Source: Endobacterium cereale
GTDB lineage: Bacteria; Pseudomonadota; Alphaproteobacteria; Rhizobiales; Rhizobiaceae
Direction of reading: 5' to 3'
Assembly (NCBI RefSeq): GCF_009617585.1
Contig: NZ_WIXI01000045.1
Coordinates: 62,001-126,000, forward strand
DNA length: 64,000 nucleotides
Numbering within the stretch: position 1 is the stretch's first letter; each line of letters begins with the position of its first letter. Of this stretch, positions 54,192-62,769 are shown piece by piece. The notes under the pieces are model-generated. The model saw nothing but the letters and a program-made list of their open reading frames with translations. It was not told where the DNA came from and made no database searches. The translations under genes were made by a program, and so were the position numbers.

Positions 54192-54596
54192 TCACCGGCT
54201 CCAGACAATTGTGGGATTTACCGTGAAATTGGGCACAACGGCTGCAACGGGCAAATAGGAATCGAGGTTTTCGACATCATGGGCCGCCCTCAGGTGCCAA
54301 TCACGATCTGCCTGCGCAAACACCTGCAACATGGCGGAACACAGCGCATCCCAACCCTGTAGGGTATCATGGACAACCACTTGGTCATTGGGGCGAGAGC
54401 CCGCAAATGCGAGGCACAGTTCCGGTTTCATCGAGCGAAACCGCGTATATCCGACGATCTGGGACACGCTGCTCCATTCCACACGGAAGATAGGTTCCTG
54501 GGATGTGACGAGCGAAAAACCGGATGCATCGACGCGGATAGCGGATCCTTCCGGGCTGATCCCGCGTCGAGGATCAATCTTGCGACTGCCTGCCAT
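54192..54596 (-). CDS. Hypothetical protein
   Basis: The 134-residue protein is soluble, with a basic N-terminus (MAGSRKIDPRRG) and a beta-rich core (IFRVEWSSVSQIVGYTRFR, PELCLAFAGS). No family is recognised. It is transcribed with the 102-residue gene downstream, with which it may overlap. Confidence 0.6.
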   Translation of the reverse strand: MAGSRKIDPRRGISPEGSAIRVDASGFSLVTSQEPIFRVEWSSVSQIVGYTRFRSMKPELCLAFAGSRPNDQVVVHDTLQGWDALCSAMLQVFAQADRDWHLRAAHDVENLDSYLPVAAVVPNFTVNPTIVWSR

Positions 54597-54841
54597 ATCT
54601 GTCCCGTTGCCTGTCTCAGAATAAAGCTGTCTTGCCCGGCCTATACCTCGTGCCGACAGGCCGCGAAAGCCAGCCCACCGGATCGAAAAATTTCTTCAGA
54701 CGCGGGCGGCCAGGCAATGTGACCAACATCCCTCTCGACGCTTCTAATCCCCTCCCCCATTGACCTCAGCCAATTTCCCCACAATACGCTCAGACCGAAA
54801 AACGTGGTAGACGCCGCAGGCATAACAACAGGAGCATCATC

Positions 54842-55072
54842 GTGAGCGAAAAGACCGTCGCGGAAGCAACAGACCAAATCTACCAGTCGATCAATGCCGA
54901 CAATCTCGATATCGATCTGCATATCGCCGCCCTCAAGGCAGCGCTTGGCCGTGAAGGCCAGAAGGAAGCCGTCTTCGATCCGGCAAAGCTCGCACATAGC
55001 AACCGCTCCGGCCGCAAGCTGATGCAGGCCTATTTTCGCCAGCGCGGCGTGACGGTGAAATTTTCGGCTTAA
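54842..55072 (+). CDS. Small conserved hypothetical protein
   Basis: The 76-residue protein starts at GTG with AGGAG 7 bases upstream. It is helical and charged, with LDIDLHIAALKAALGREGQKEAVFDPAKLAHSNRSGRKLMQAYFRQRGV. The length and content look like a small rhizobial protein of unknown role. No neighbours suggest a function. Confidence 0.7.
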   Translation: MSEKTVAEATDQIYQSINADNLDIDLHIAALKAALGREGQKEAVFDPAKLAHSNRSGRKLMQAYFRQRGVTVKFSA

Positions 55073-55091
55073 CAAAGCCAGAGCGGCCGCG

Positions 55092-55589
55092 TTGAAACTG
55101 CTGCCGCATCTGACCCCACGCATCGGGACCCGGTCGTATCCGCACGACCTCTCAAGGCAAGCTATCGAGGCAAGGCGCGAACAGACGGTGTATCCCTTCA
55201 AGAAAACCGTGATCTTTTTCACGCTGGCGCCTGTCTTGCCCGGTATTTTCCTGTCCCTCTATCTGGCCGCGATGGGGATTTTCTCTTCCGCCGAAAACAC
55301 GGCCGTCACCGATGGTGTCTTCGGCACATTGGGGCTGGTAATCGCATCCGCCATCCTTGGCCTGATATTATATGGCGTTCCGGCCCTTATCCTTTCCATC
55401 ATCTATGCCTGCTTCGAATTGCACAGATGTTTCAAGCACATCGCGATAACAGGTCTGGCTGGCGGCCTCACCGCGCTGATGTGGAGCCACCTCGTTCCGC
55501 TTGACATGAAACCAGCCGTCATCTTCGCTTCTGGCGCCGTCAGTTCGCTGCTGACCGCGATCTACGCCCTTCCGAAAGAAAGCAGATAA
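55092..55589 (+). CDS. Hypothetical membrane protein
   Basis: The 165-residue protein has about four hydrophobic helices (TVIFFTLAPVLPGIFLSLYL, LGLVIASAILGLILYGVPAL, ILSIIYACF, and a shorter one near 133-150). The start is a TTG at 55092 and is uncertain; the next candidate is well inside the first helix. It ends 17 bases before the truncated lipase gene, so it may have belonged to the same unit. No family recognised. Confidence 0.6.
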   Translation: MKLLPHLTPRIGTRSYPHDLSRQAIEARREQTVYPFKKTVIFFTLAPVLPGIFLSLYLAAMGIFSSAENTAVTDGVFGTLGLVIASAILGLILYGVPALILSIIYACFELHRCFKHIAITGLAGGLTALMWSHLVPLDMKPAVIFASGAVSSLLTAIYALPKESR

Positions 55590-55606
55590 TTTTCCGGACG
55601 CGGCCG

Positions 55607-56131
55607 TTGCCCGCATGCTGGCATGATGAATGCGCCGTACACATGGTCCCGCATTCCATGGGCGGCCTCATCACACGATCCTTCCTGCACCGGCATCGCC
55701 CTAAAACATTGGGCCGCGTCGTCATGCTCGGCACGCCCAATCACGGCAGCGAGGTCGCGGATTTTCTGGCGCGCAATGCCGCCTATCGCTGGTTTTACGG
55801 TCCGGCCGGGCAGGAACTGATCACCGGCCGTGTACCGTTGCCCGAAATCGGCGATATCTGTGATTACGAACTCGGCATCATCGCCGGCACACGGACCATC
55901 GATCCGGTCAGCTCGATGATCATGCGGCGCCCCAATGACGGCAAGGTTTCTGTCGAAAGCACAAGGATGGCAGGCATGAAAGAGCAGCTTATCCTGCCGG
56001 TGTCACACACGTTCATGCCGCAAAACCCGGTTGTGCAGGCAGCGGTGATCCGCTTCCTGCAAACCGGATCGTTCCATCAGATCGATGAGCCAAGCCCGAT
56101 TAGCGCCGCTGATGCACCAGACGGCGGATAA
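55607..56131 (+). pseudogene. Truncated lipase/esterase (alpha/beta hydrolase), N-terminal half missing
   Basis: The 174-residue frame contains the C-terminal two thirds of a secreted-lipase-like alpha/beta hydrolase: HMVPHSMGGLITRSFL with nucleophile Ser17 (GHSMGG changed to PHSMGG), GRVVMLGTPNHGSEVADFL, the DGKVSVESTR segment and the terminal SHTFMPQNPVV with the catalytic His. The first 90-120 residues of the family, with the oxyanion region, are absent. The last dozen codons run into the decayed peptidase copy described below, so the 3' end is also altered. A non-functional remnant is the best reading. Confidence 0.7.
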
Positions 56132-56223
56132 ATCCCAGCTTGGCCATCACGGTCGCACCCGGATGAACGGGATCCAGAGCGGTAGCAGCTGTTCGGCTTC
56201 ATCGGCGAAATAGAGCCTCCGCG
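56104..56223 (-). pseudogene. Decayed duplicate of the 3' end of the neighbouring metallopeptidase gene
   Basis: On the minus strand this stretch aligns with the end of the intact gene at 56763-57827: its start matches 56768 onward (GCCGCTGATGCACCAG in both), and it encodes YFADEAEQLLPLWIPF and later GATVMAKLGFIRRLVHQR, matching YFAQDAEQLVSAWIPF and GPTVVAKLEFIHGLVHQRH. About 57 bases between two copies of TGAACGGA in the intact gene (56828, 56885) are missing and a one-base deletion shifts the frame. I infer a partial duplication that then decayed. The lipase frame ends inside it. Confidence 0.75.
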
Positions 56224-56362
56224 TTACCGCACAGGTCCATCACCATGTCGGTGTGTGCCCCTTGCTACGCGATCCATCCGCCCAATTGATGTATCCCTAA
56301 AATTTGACTCTCTGTCACTTCTGGCGCTTGATGTGGCTGGTAGAAACGGAGAGGAGCCGGTC

Positions 56363-56644
56363 ATGCCAACCTTCATCATAGAGCGAGACATTCCGGGCGC
56401 CGACAAATTGTCGTCCGATGATCTCTGCCAGATTTCCGCAAAATCCAACGAGGTCGTTGCGGGACTGGACGTGCCATATAAATGGATCACCAGCTATGTG
56501 GCTGGAGACAAGATATACTGCGTCCACGAAGCGCCAAGCGCCGAGGACATCAAGCGCCATGCCGAAATTGGTGGATTTCCGGCGAACAGGATCACTGAGA
56601 TCTCTGCTGTGATCGGGCCAGAGACGGGGGCGCCTGCCCGTTAG
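56363..56644 (+). CDS. DUF4242 domain-containing protein (SCO4226-like)
   Basis: The 93-residue protein is a complete DUF4242 domain: MPTFIIERDIPGADKLSSDD, then YKWITSYVAGDKIYCVHEAPSAEDIKRHAEIGGFP. The homologous Streptomyces protein SCO4226 binds nickel, but the metal role here is not established. The ATG at 56363 has GAGGAG upstream. It sits between the decayed and the intact copies of the peptidase 3' end. Confidence 0.88.
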   Translation: MPTFIIERDIPGADKLSSDDLCQISAKSNEVVAGLDVPYKWITSYVAGDKIYCVHEAPSAEDIKRHAEIGGFPANRITEISAVIGPETGAPAR

Positions 56645-56762
56645 CGGCACGAATGCATCTGTCGTAAGACGATGCGGCCCGGCTTGGCGCAAACAATTTC
56701 CCCCACACGGGAGGCTGGATCGGCCGGGCTCACGCCCGGCAGTCGCGCGTGGCGACCAGCGC

Positions 56763-57827
56763 TCAATGCCGCTGATGCACCAGCCCGTGGATGAATTCCA
56801 GCTTGGCCACCACGGTCGGCCCCAGAATGAACGGATAGAGATCCGGCACGCCCAGTGAGCGGTGCAAGGCGTTGAGCGCCACGCTGAACGGAATCCAGGC
56901 CGATACCAGCTGTTCGGCATCCTGCGCGAAATAGGGATTGAACGCCACTTCCGCTGCCATTTCCTCGTGGCCGCGCGGTTCCACCACCATGCCGAACGCG
57001 CGTGCCGTTTCCAGCGTGTCGACGATATGCAGGTAATGGGCGAAGCTTTCGGCAAAATCCTCCCAGGGGTGGGAGCTGGCATAGGTGCTGATGAAATCCT
57101 CCTGCCAGTTGGCCGGCGGGCCTTGCTCGTAATTGCGCTTCAGGGCTTCCGAATAATCCTGCCGTTCATCGCCGAAAGCGAGGCGGAACGGGTCCAGCCG
57201 CTCGCGGTCGCGCACCAGCTTGTCCCACATGTAATGGCCCACCTCGTGGCGGAAATGGCCGAGCATGGTGCGATAGGGTTCGTCCATCGCGACCCTGATC
57301 TTTTCGCGGGTGGCATCGTCGGCCTCCGCCGCACGGATGGCGATCAGTCCGTCCTCGTGGCCGGTCAGCGGCGCCACCACCGTGCCGTCCGGCTGCAATT
57401 CATCGACCAGAAAATCGAACACCAATCCGCCGTCGGGATCTTCCGTTCGGGTCGTGCGCGGCAGGTTCCATTTCAAAAGCGAATAGAACAGGTGCCGTTG
57501 CGCCTGGCTGATACGCCGCCATTGCAGCAAGCCTTCTTCGGTCGAAGCGTCCGGCACGAGCCGGTTGTGACGGCAGGCCTGGCAAAACGTCTCACCGCTA
57601 CCGGCCGGCACCGTCCAGTTGCAGATGTCGTTATCCGCATTGGTGCAGAACATCACACGGGTGAGCGGATCGGAAACCAGTTGCCAGCCTCCCTCCTCCA
57701 TATCTTCCGTCAGCGCATGCATGCTCAGTTGCTCGGGCACGAAACCGAGACGGTGGCCGCAATTGACGCAAGCGCGATTGTCGAAATGGATCGGCTGGCC
57801 GCAGTGATCACAGTCGAAAAGACGCAT
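56763..57827 (-). CDS. Putative zinc-binding metallopeptidase (Peptidase_Mx-like) with zinc ribbon
   Basis: The 354-residue protein begins with zinc-ribbon pairs (Cys6-x2-Cys9, Cys20-x2-Cys23; further Cys61, Cys69, Cys82, Cys85) and continues into a gluzincin-like region with HEVGH (194-198) and the downstream WEDFAESFAHYLHI, which supplies the third ligand. It is of the length usual for this family. The role is unknown; a cytoplasmic protease is likely. Its 3' end is partly duplicated at 56104-56223. Confidence 0.88.
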   Translation of the reverse strand: MRLFDCDHCGQPIHFDNRACVNCGHRLGFVPEQLSMHALTEDMEEGGWQLVSDPLTRVMFCTNADNDICNWTVPAGSGETFCQACRHNRLVPDASTEEGLLQWRRISQAQRHLFYSLLKWNLPRTTRTEDPDGGLVFDFLVDELQPDGTVVAPLTGHEDGLIAIRAAEADDATREKIRVAMDEPYRTMLGHFRHEVGHYMWDKLVRDRERLDPFRLAFGDERQDYSEALKRNYEQGPPANWQEDFISTYASSHPWEDFAESFAHYLHIVDTLETARAFGMVVEPRGHEEMAAEVAFNPYFAQDAEQLVSAWIPFSVALNALHRSLGVPDLYPFILGPTVVAKLEFIHGLVHQRH

Positions 57828-57927
57828 GGGATTTTCCGGAAATGGAGAGAAGGAAAGGCGGATACAGAAAACCTGCCCCGGCGGATACCGAAACAGGTTT
57901 TCGAAACTCTATACGCGTCGGTCGCGA

Positions 57928-58119
57928 TCAGGCGCGGTCGACGATGTCCTTCAGGCCTTCCTTGGCCTTGCCCTTGGCCTGCTGTGCATGGCCCTTGGCT
58001 TCCTGTGCGGCGCCCTTGGCGCGCAGGGAATCGTTGTCGGTTACATTGCCAGCAGCCTGCTTAACCTTGCCGGCGACTTCGTTACCCTTACCGGCCATTT
58101 TGTCCGAGGTGCTTCCCAT
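57928..58119 (-). CDS. CsbD family stress protein
   Basis: The 63-residue protein is the CsbD/YjbJ type: DKMAGKGNEVAGKVKQAAGNVTDNDSLRAKG with Lys/Ala-rich repeats. Such small hydrophilic proteins are induced in general stress in many bacteria. Its ribosome site is CGAGAAT-poor but the size and content are typical. Confidence 0.9.
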   Translation of the reverse strand: MGSTSDKMAGKGNEVAGKVKQAAGNVTDNDSLRAKGAAQEAKGHAQQAKGKAKEGLKDIVDRA

Positions 58120-58236
58120 TGTCGTTCTCCTTGGTTACCGATGCTTTATTCTTTGCATCGTGTCTGCAGAAAGAACGAACTGCTTTGGCTTTTGTTCCGC
58201 GTTGCAAAACGGGACTTTAAAAATCAACCGTCGATT

Positions 58237-58842
58237 TCAGGCATGCCCGGCATCGGTGGACAGCATGGCGGCACTGATGCCCATGGTGGCGAGCGCACGC
58301 TCGTATTTGTCCTCAAGGCAATGGTCGAAGATCATGTCCTCGGTTGCCGGGCAATTGAGCCAGCCATTGCCGGCGATTTCCGCTTCCAGCTGACCGGCAC
58401 CCCAGCCGGCGTAACCGAGCATCATCGTGGCGCGAGACGGGCCGCGATCCTCGCTGATCGCTCTGACCACGTCGAGCGTTGCGGTGAGCGAGATGTCGTC
58501 GCTGATCGGAATGCTGCTATCGCCGGTGAAATCGTCCGAATGCAGCACGAAGCCGCGTCCCGTCTCCACCGGTCCACCCGAGAGGATCGGGAAAGAACGG
58601 GTCTTTTCCGGCAGAAGAATGGCGTCGTGCTCGTCCAGCATCTTCAGATGCAGCAGCACATCGACAAAGGAAATCTGCTGCGAACGGTTGATGATGAAGC
58701 CCATGGCGCCATCCGCCGAATGCGCGCAGATATACACGACCGAACGGGCAAAATTCCCATCCTCCATGCCCGGCATGGCAATCAGGAACTGGCCATCGAG
58801 AAAGCCGCGTTCACGTTTGTCTGCAAGGGTGGAAAATGCCAT
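58237..58842 (-). CDS. YqgE/AlgH family protein
   Basis: The 201-residue protein has the UPF0301/YqgE signature: [35 protein letters not shown] (about 18-52) and [15 protein letters not shown] near 140-154. The ATG at 58842 has CTGGAGG upstream; the longer frame lacks a signal. Function of the family is unknown. It is divergent from the DsbD-N gene with a strong palindrome between. Confidence 0.92.
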   Translation of the reverse strand: MAFSTLADKRERGFLDGQFLIAMPGMEDGNFARSVVYICAHSADGAMGFIINRSQQISFVDVLLHLKMLDEHDAILLPEKTRSFPILSGGPVETGRGFVLHSDDFTGDSSIPISDDISLTATLDVVRAISEDRGPSRATMMLGYAGWGAGQLEAEIAGNGWLNCPATEDMIFDHCLEDKYERALATMGISAAMLSTDAGHA

Positions 58843-58935
58843 CGTGCCTCCAGCCTGCTGCCAACCGGCTGTGCCGGCGAACAGCCTCGGTTTGCGTTCC
58901 CCCAAGAGCAACATGGGGCACGTCCCTCTGTCAAT

Positions 58936-58965
58936 CAACCGAAAATGATTACGTTTTTTCGGTTG
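58936..58965. promoter_or_regulatory. Inverted repeat between yqgE-like and DsbD-N genes
   Basis: Perfect 10-base arms, CAACCGAAAA (58936-58945) and TTTTCGGTTG (58956-58965), flank a 10-base spacer. The site is 94 bases upstream of one start and 42 bases upstream of the other. It could be a shared operator or a hairpin; there is no T-run after it that would make it a terminator for either gene. Confidence 0.5.
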
Positions 58966-59006
58966 TTGACTGGCTCATGCCGGAGAGATGCAATACTTGC
59001 CTAAAC

Positions 59007-59879
59007 ATGCGCATCACCCTGCCCTATTCTGATACCGATCATCGTGTCCGGCCATTGGCCGCTGTCCTTGTTACCGCCGGTCTTTGTCTTGGCGCCGCGT
59101 TGTGCCTGCCCTGCCTCGCCGTGGCCGAAACCACGCCCTGGGCGCAGAACGAAGGCGGGCGCATGCGCATTGTCACGCTGCCGCCTGATGCCAGCGGGCA
59201 TGTGCGCGGCGGGCTGGAAATCGAGCCAAAACCCGGCTGGATCACCTATTGGCGCGAACCCGGTGAAGCCGGCATTCCGCCAAAACTGTCGGTGGCCGAA
59301 GGCGGTGCGGCAACCATCGAAGAATTGTCCTATCCCGTGCCCAAACGGGTCGGCGACGGCAAGCTTCTGGACATCGGTTACGACAAACCGGTGACGCTGC
59401 CCTTCGATCTGACGGTGAGCGATCCGAAAGAGCCGAAGCCGGTCACGCTGTCGGGCTTCATCGGCCTGTGTCGCGATATCTGCATTCCCTTCCAGGCGGA
59501 TTTCGTTTTGAACCTCAAGCCGGAAGACATGACGCCGCCGGAGGAATTCATGATCCTGCAGAAGGCCGGCGCCTTCCTGCCCGATCCGCCTTCGATGGAT
59601 TTCGCCGTCACCCACTATTCGCTGACCAATGCCGACAAGGTGCTGAAACTGGCGCTGCGCCTGCCGCAGGACACAAAAAGCAAACCGCAGGTTCTGGTGA
59701 CGGGACCTGAGGGTTATGTCCTGTTCGACGAGCAATCCGGCACGCGTGACGGCGACAGTTATCTGGTCGAGATGCCGATCGAAAAACTGCCGGTCAAATA
59801 TGACATGAAGGGCAAACGCTGGGACATTCTGGTGATTGCCGGCACGCGCGCAATGGAGACGTCGCTGGCCTTCGATTGA
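59007..59879 (+). CDS. Periplasmic DsbD N-terminal-domain protein (disulfide interchange)
   Basis: The 290-residue protein has a signal (VLVTAGLCLGAALCLPCLAVA) and the DsbD-alpha immunoglobulin-like fold: WAQNEGGRMRIVTL, VSDPKEPKPVTLSGFIGLCRDICIPFQADF, with the Cys pair in CRDIC (spacing 3). It carries only the N-terminal electron-acceptor domain; the transmembrane and C-terminal thioredoxin domains of DsbD are not on this gene. It might receive electrons from a CcdA-like protein elsewhere. The start at 59007 is the best of two ATGs; 58977 is an alternative. Confidence 0.82.
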   Translation: MRITLPYSDTDHRVRPLAAVLVTAGLCLGAALCLPCLAVAETTPWAQNEGGRMRIVTLPPDASGHVRGGLEIEPKPGWITYWREPGEAGIPPKLSVAEGGAATIEELSYPVPKRVGDGKLLDIGYDKPVTLPFDLTVSDPKEPKPVTLSGFIGLCRDICIPFQADFVLNLKPEDMTPPEEFMILQKAGAFLPDPPSMDFAVTHYSLTNADKVLKLALRLPQDTKSKPQVLVTGPEGYVLFDEQSGTRDGDSYLVEMPIEKLPVKYDMKGKRWDILVIAGTRAMETSLAFD

Positions 59880-60087
59880 CGGCGATACCTCTTTTGATCC
59901 GGCTCTCCCCCTTGCCTTGATCCCTACGCCACCTATAGTCGCCCAACCTGACGATTGTCAGGAATGGGGCAAAGCTTGTCGCGATCCTCGGGATTGCTTC
60001 CAGCGCTTTAGGTTGTTGTTTTGGCATGTCGTTTTCGCAAAACCGCTGGGCATTTTTGCGCGACATGCCTGGTATGAGGAGACGTGC

Positions 60088-60573
60088 ATGACGATTGCGA
60101 TTGGCCAAAAGCTGCCGCAGGCAACCTTCAAGGAAAAAACGGCGGATGGTCCGGTCGAGGTCAACACCCAGGACCTGTTTGCCGGCAAGCGTGTCGTGCT
60201 GTTTGCAGTGCCAGGTGCTTTCACGCCCACCTGCACGCTCAACCACCTGCCGGGTTATCTCGAAAACCACGAGGCGCTTGTCGCCAAGGGTATTGATGAC
60301 ATCGCCGTCGTGGCCGTCAACGACTGGCATGTGATGGGCGCCTGGGCGCAACAGTCGGGCGGACTCGGAAAGATCCACTTCCTCGCCGATTTCGACGCTG
60401 CCTTCACCAAGGCGATCGGCCTCGACATCGACCTGTCCGGCGGTGGCCTCGGCGTGCGCTCCAAGCGTTATTCGATGCTGGTGGAAGACGGCGTGGTCAA
60501 ATCGCTCGACATCGAGGAAAGCCCCGGCCAGGCCACCGTTTCCAGCGCGCAGGCGATGCTGGAACGGCTGTAA
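60088..60573 (+). CDS. Peroxiredoxin, Prx5 (atypical) type
   Basis: The 161-residue protein has the active-site PGAFTPTCT with Cys49, KRVVLFAVPGAF before it, and ends without a second Cys anywhere in the chain. It is of the Prx5/AhpE-like group that reduces peroxides; with a single Cys it would need glutaredoxin/thioredoxin directly. The ATG at 60088 has GAGGAG upstream. A terminator follows. It lies about 210 bases after the DsbD-N gene. Confidence 0.92.
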   Translation: MTIAIGQKLPQATFKEKTADGPVEVNTQDLFAGKRVVLFAVPGAFTPTCTLNHLPGYLENHEALVAKGIDDIAVVAVNDWHVMGAWAQQSGGLGKIHFLADFDAAFTKAIGLDIDLSGGGLGVRSKRYSMLVEDGVVKSLDIEESPGQATVSSAQAMLERL

Positions 60574-60595
60574 GGCTGGTTTTCCTCGACACGGC

Positions 60596-60620
60596 AAAGG
60601 GCGCTCACGGCGCCCTTTTT
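60596..60620 (+). terminator. Terminator of the peroxiredoxin gene
   Basis: Nine paired bases (60596-60604 with 60610-60618) around a TCACG loop are followed by a T-run. The end of the T-run touches the stop of the opposite Dabb gene. Confidence 0.78.
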
Positions 60621-60928
60621 CATATCTCCAGATCGAATACCAGCAGCCCCGCCAGCCCGCCCTCGGCCGACGCCACGATCTTTTCGCCGACCACGACATG
60701 ATCGGCATGGACGAGATAGGCATCGCGTGCTTCGACGTTTTCAAATGTCACCACCAGCGCATCGGCAAAACCGCCGCCGAGCCCTTCCGGCGAGACATTT
60801 GGTCCGTATTTGACCTCGGTGATGCCGGACAGCTTTTCCTTCAGCGAAACGATCGCTTCGAAGATCGCCTTTTTATCCTCCGCGGAAACCGAGGATTTGA
60901 AGCGGATGAGAACTGTATGCAGGATCAT
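60620..60928 (-). CDS. Dabb family (stress-responsive A/B barrel) protein
   Basis: The 102-residue protein has the Dabb/DUF fold: MILHTVLIRFKSSVSAEDKKAIFEAIVSLKEKL, GLGGGFADALVVTFENVEARDAYLVHADHV. Dabb proteins are ferredoxin-like, stress-associated and of unclear activity. The ATG at 60928 has GGGAGAGTTACAC upstream. It is convergent with the peroxiredoxin. Confidence 0.88.
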   Translation of the reverse strand: MILHTVLIRFKSSVSAEDKKAIFEAIVSLKEKLSGITEVKYGPNVSPEGLGGGFADALVVTFENVEARDAYLVHADHVVVGEKIVASAEGGLAGLLVFDLEI

Positions 60929-61131
60929 GTGTAACTCTCCCAACGATTATGTGCAGGATAGATAGGTGCGAAAACATGCGTCTGTAAGGGATCGCACCGA
61001 ATGATATCGCTGCGAGGGGAGATATACCCAGAACACTTCAATGCGCGTTTACCGCGTACATTATGGCGTCTTTAAGGCGATTATGGCTAAACCGGGGCAT
61101 CGGCAATTTCGGAATTTCGAAAGCGATGTGA

Positions 61132-61494
61132 ATGCGTTATGGCATCAGTGGGCTTGCTGCCCTTCTTTTCTGCGCTCCGGTGGCGCATGCGACCGACCTT
61201 TCAGGCGATTATTCCGGCCGATGCGCCAATGATGACCGCGTGCAATGCGCCATCGAGATTACCGATCGCGCTCAGGTAGCGATCGTGGTCGCCGACAGGA
61301 TGGATTATGCCAAGAAGCGCTGCGTGATTTCCGGTCGGCTGCAGCCGGCGCCGGAAGGGCTTTACGGTGAAATCCGCAAAGGCATCCACCTCGTCCTGCG
61401 GCAGACGCCGGACAGCGGCCTCTACATGAAGGGCCTGCCGATTTCTGCCTGCGGCCTCGACCTCAACGGTTACTACGGCGTGATCGGCGACTGA
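61132..61494 (+). CDS. Small secreted hypothetical protein
   Basis: The 120-residue protein starts with a signal peptide (ISGLAALLFCAPVAHA) and has four Cys in the mature part (RCANDDRVQCAIEIT, KRCVISG, SACGLDL), likely two disulfides. No domain is recognised. No strong ribosome site is visible upstream of 61132, so the start is moderately certain. The neighbouring peptidoglycan-binding gene follows by 88 bases. Confidence 0.7.
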   Translation: MRYGISGLAALLFCAPVAHATDLSGDYSGRCANDDRVQCAIEITDRAQVAIVVADRMDYAKKRCVISGRLQPAPEGLYGEIRKGIHLVLRQTPDSGLYMKGLPISACGLDLNGYYGVIGD

Positions 61495-61582
61495 TCAGCC
61501 ATTCCTCTTCGGCGGCCGCCTTCGGGCTGGAGGTGCCGCTTTTTCCAGACATATCGATCATCATCCATAAGGGTATAGGGTT

Positions 61583-62578
61583 ATGGGCAAGATACATCGC
61601 GCAAAATTCCTGATGGCAAGCGTGGTCAGCTTCTCGCTGGTCACCGGTCAGGTTTTCGCACAGACACCACCGGTGGCACCTGTTCCAGCGTCAACCGACA
61701 GCACGGCTCCGGCTCCGGTCACGGCGGCGCAAACGCCGGCTGAAAGCCAGGCACCGGCGGCCGCAAGCGCAGCAGCTGCGCCGCAAACACCTTCGGCACC
61801 TGCTGCGGCTGAAATGGCGACACCCGTTGCTCCCGCCACATCCATAGCCGCGACGGTTGCCGCCCCTGCCGCTGCGCCCGCCGCCAACGATGGCTGGGAG
61901 CAGGAATTTGCCCTGTGGCAGGCCGCCTCCAGCGGTAATACGGTCGATGAATATAATAGCTATCTCACCGCCTATCCGGCCGGAAAATTCGCAGCCATTG
62001 CCAAGGCGCGCATCGTCAAGCTGGCCGCCAGCGAAACACCGGTCGTCGAGGCAGTATCAGCACCGGTCGAGATGGCCGCGCCGCCGATGCCCGCCTTCCA
62101 GCTCGGCACGCCGGAAACCGAAGCGGTGCTTCTGGGCCAGAAGGCCACCCGTCGCGAGGTTCAGGGCCGCCTGACCTCGCTCGGTTTTTCAACCGGGGGC
62201 GCCGATGGCGCATTGGGCGCAAAAAGCCGCAGCGCGATCATGCAATGGCAGGGTTTTGTCGATGCGCCGACCACCGGTTACCTGTCCTATGACCAGCTGG
62301 CACGACTGCGCACGGATTCCGAACAGCCTTACCAGAGCTGGCTTGCCGCCCAGCCGAAACCCCGCCCAGCGCAGGTGCGCCAGCGTGCCCGTCCTGCCGC
62401 AGGTGACGAACTGGTCGGCCGCGTCAATGACAACAGCGCCGCCGATGCGGCCATCGCGCTCGGCGTGCTGGGCCTTGCAGCCGGTGTGATTGGTGGTGCC
62501 GCCATGAGCAACCGCCATCGCCACCACGGCCCGCGTTATTATCGCGGCCATGGTCGCCCGTTCCGCCACCATCGCTGA
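61583..62578 (+). CDS. Secreted Ala/Pro-rich protein with peptidoglycan-binding domain
   Basis: The 331-residue protein has a signal peptide (LMASVVSFSLVTGQVFAQ), a long Ala/Pro/Thr linker (about 28-100), a helical segment EFALWQAASSGNTVDEYNSYLTAYPAGKF (like a TPR or SPOR-type unit) and a PG_binding-1 domain (TRREVQGRLTSLGFSTGGADGALGAKSRSAIMQWQ, about 190-226). A Gly-rich hydrophobic segment (IALGVLGLAAGVIGGAAM) and a His/Arg tail end it. It probably anchors in the cell wall. A terminator follows. Confidence 0.82.
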   Translation: MGKIHRAKFLMASVVSFSLVTGQVFAQTPPVAPVPASTDSTAPAPVTAAQTPAESQAPAAASAAAAPQTPSAPAAAEMATPVAPATSIAATVAAPAAAPAANDGWEQEFALWQAASSGNTVDEYNSYLTAYPAGKFAAIAKARIVKLAASETPVVEAVSAPVEMAAPPMPAFQLGTPETEAVLLGQKATRREVQGRLTSLGFSTGGADGALGAKSRSAIMQWQGFVDAPTTGYLSYDQLARLRTDSEQPYQSWLAAQPKPRPAQVRQRARPAAGDELVGRVNDNSAADAAIALGVLGLAAGVIGGAAMSNRHRHHGPRYYRGHGRPFRHHR

Positions 62579-62601
62579 CAGGAAACGCAAGATCAAAAAT
62601 C

Positions 62602-62632
62602 GAAAGGCCGGTGGGCAAACCGCCGGCCTTTC
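62602..62632. terminator. Terminator after the peptidoglycan-binding gene
   Basis: A perfect 10-base stem (62602-62611 with 62623-62632) around an 11-base loop, with AAAAT before it and TTTC ending the downstream arm. It separates this gene from the alcohol dehydrogenase. Confidence 0.65.
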
Positions 62633-62769
62633 CGCATGTCGACGGAATTGACGATTGTCACCTATAGGCGAAATTTAGCGGTAACCTGCGACAAAATGCA
62701 ACCTTGAGCCGCTCTCCATCCCTGTCCACTCTGGGCCATCGACAAGACATACGAGAGGGAGGACTCGGC

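Noticed and set aside
60965..60998. GGTGCGA/TCGCACC inverted repeat upstream of the small secreted gene
   Set aside because: Seven-base arms with a 20-base spacer and no T-run; not strong enough to call an operator or a terminator.
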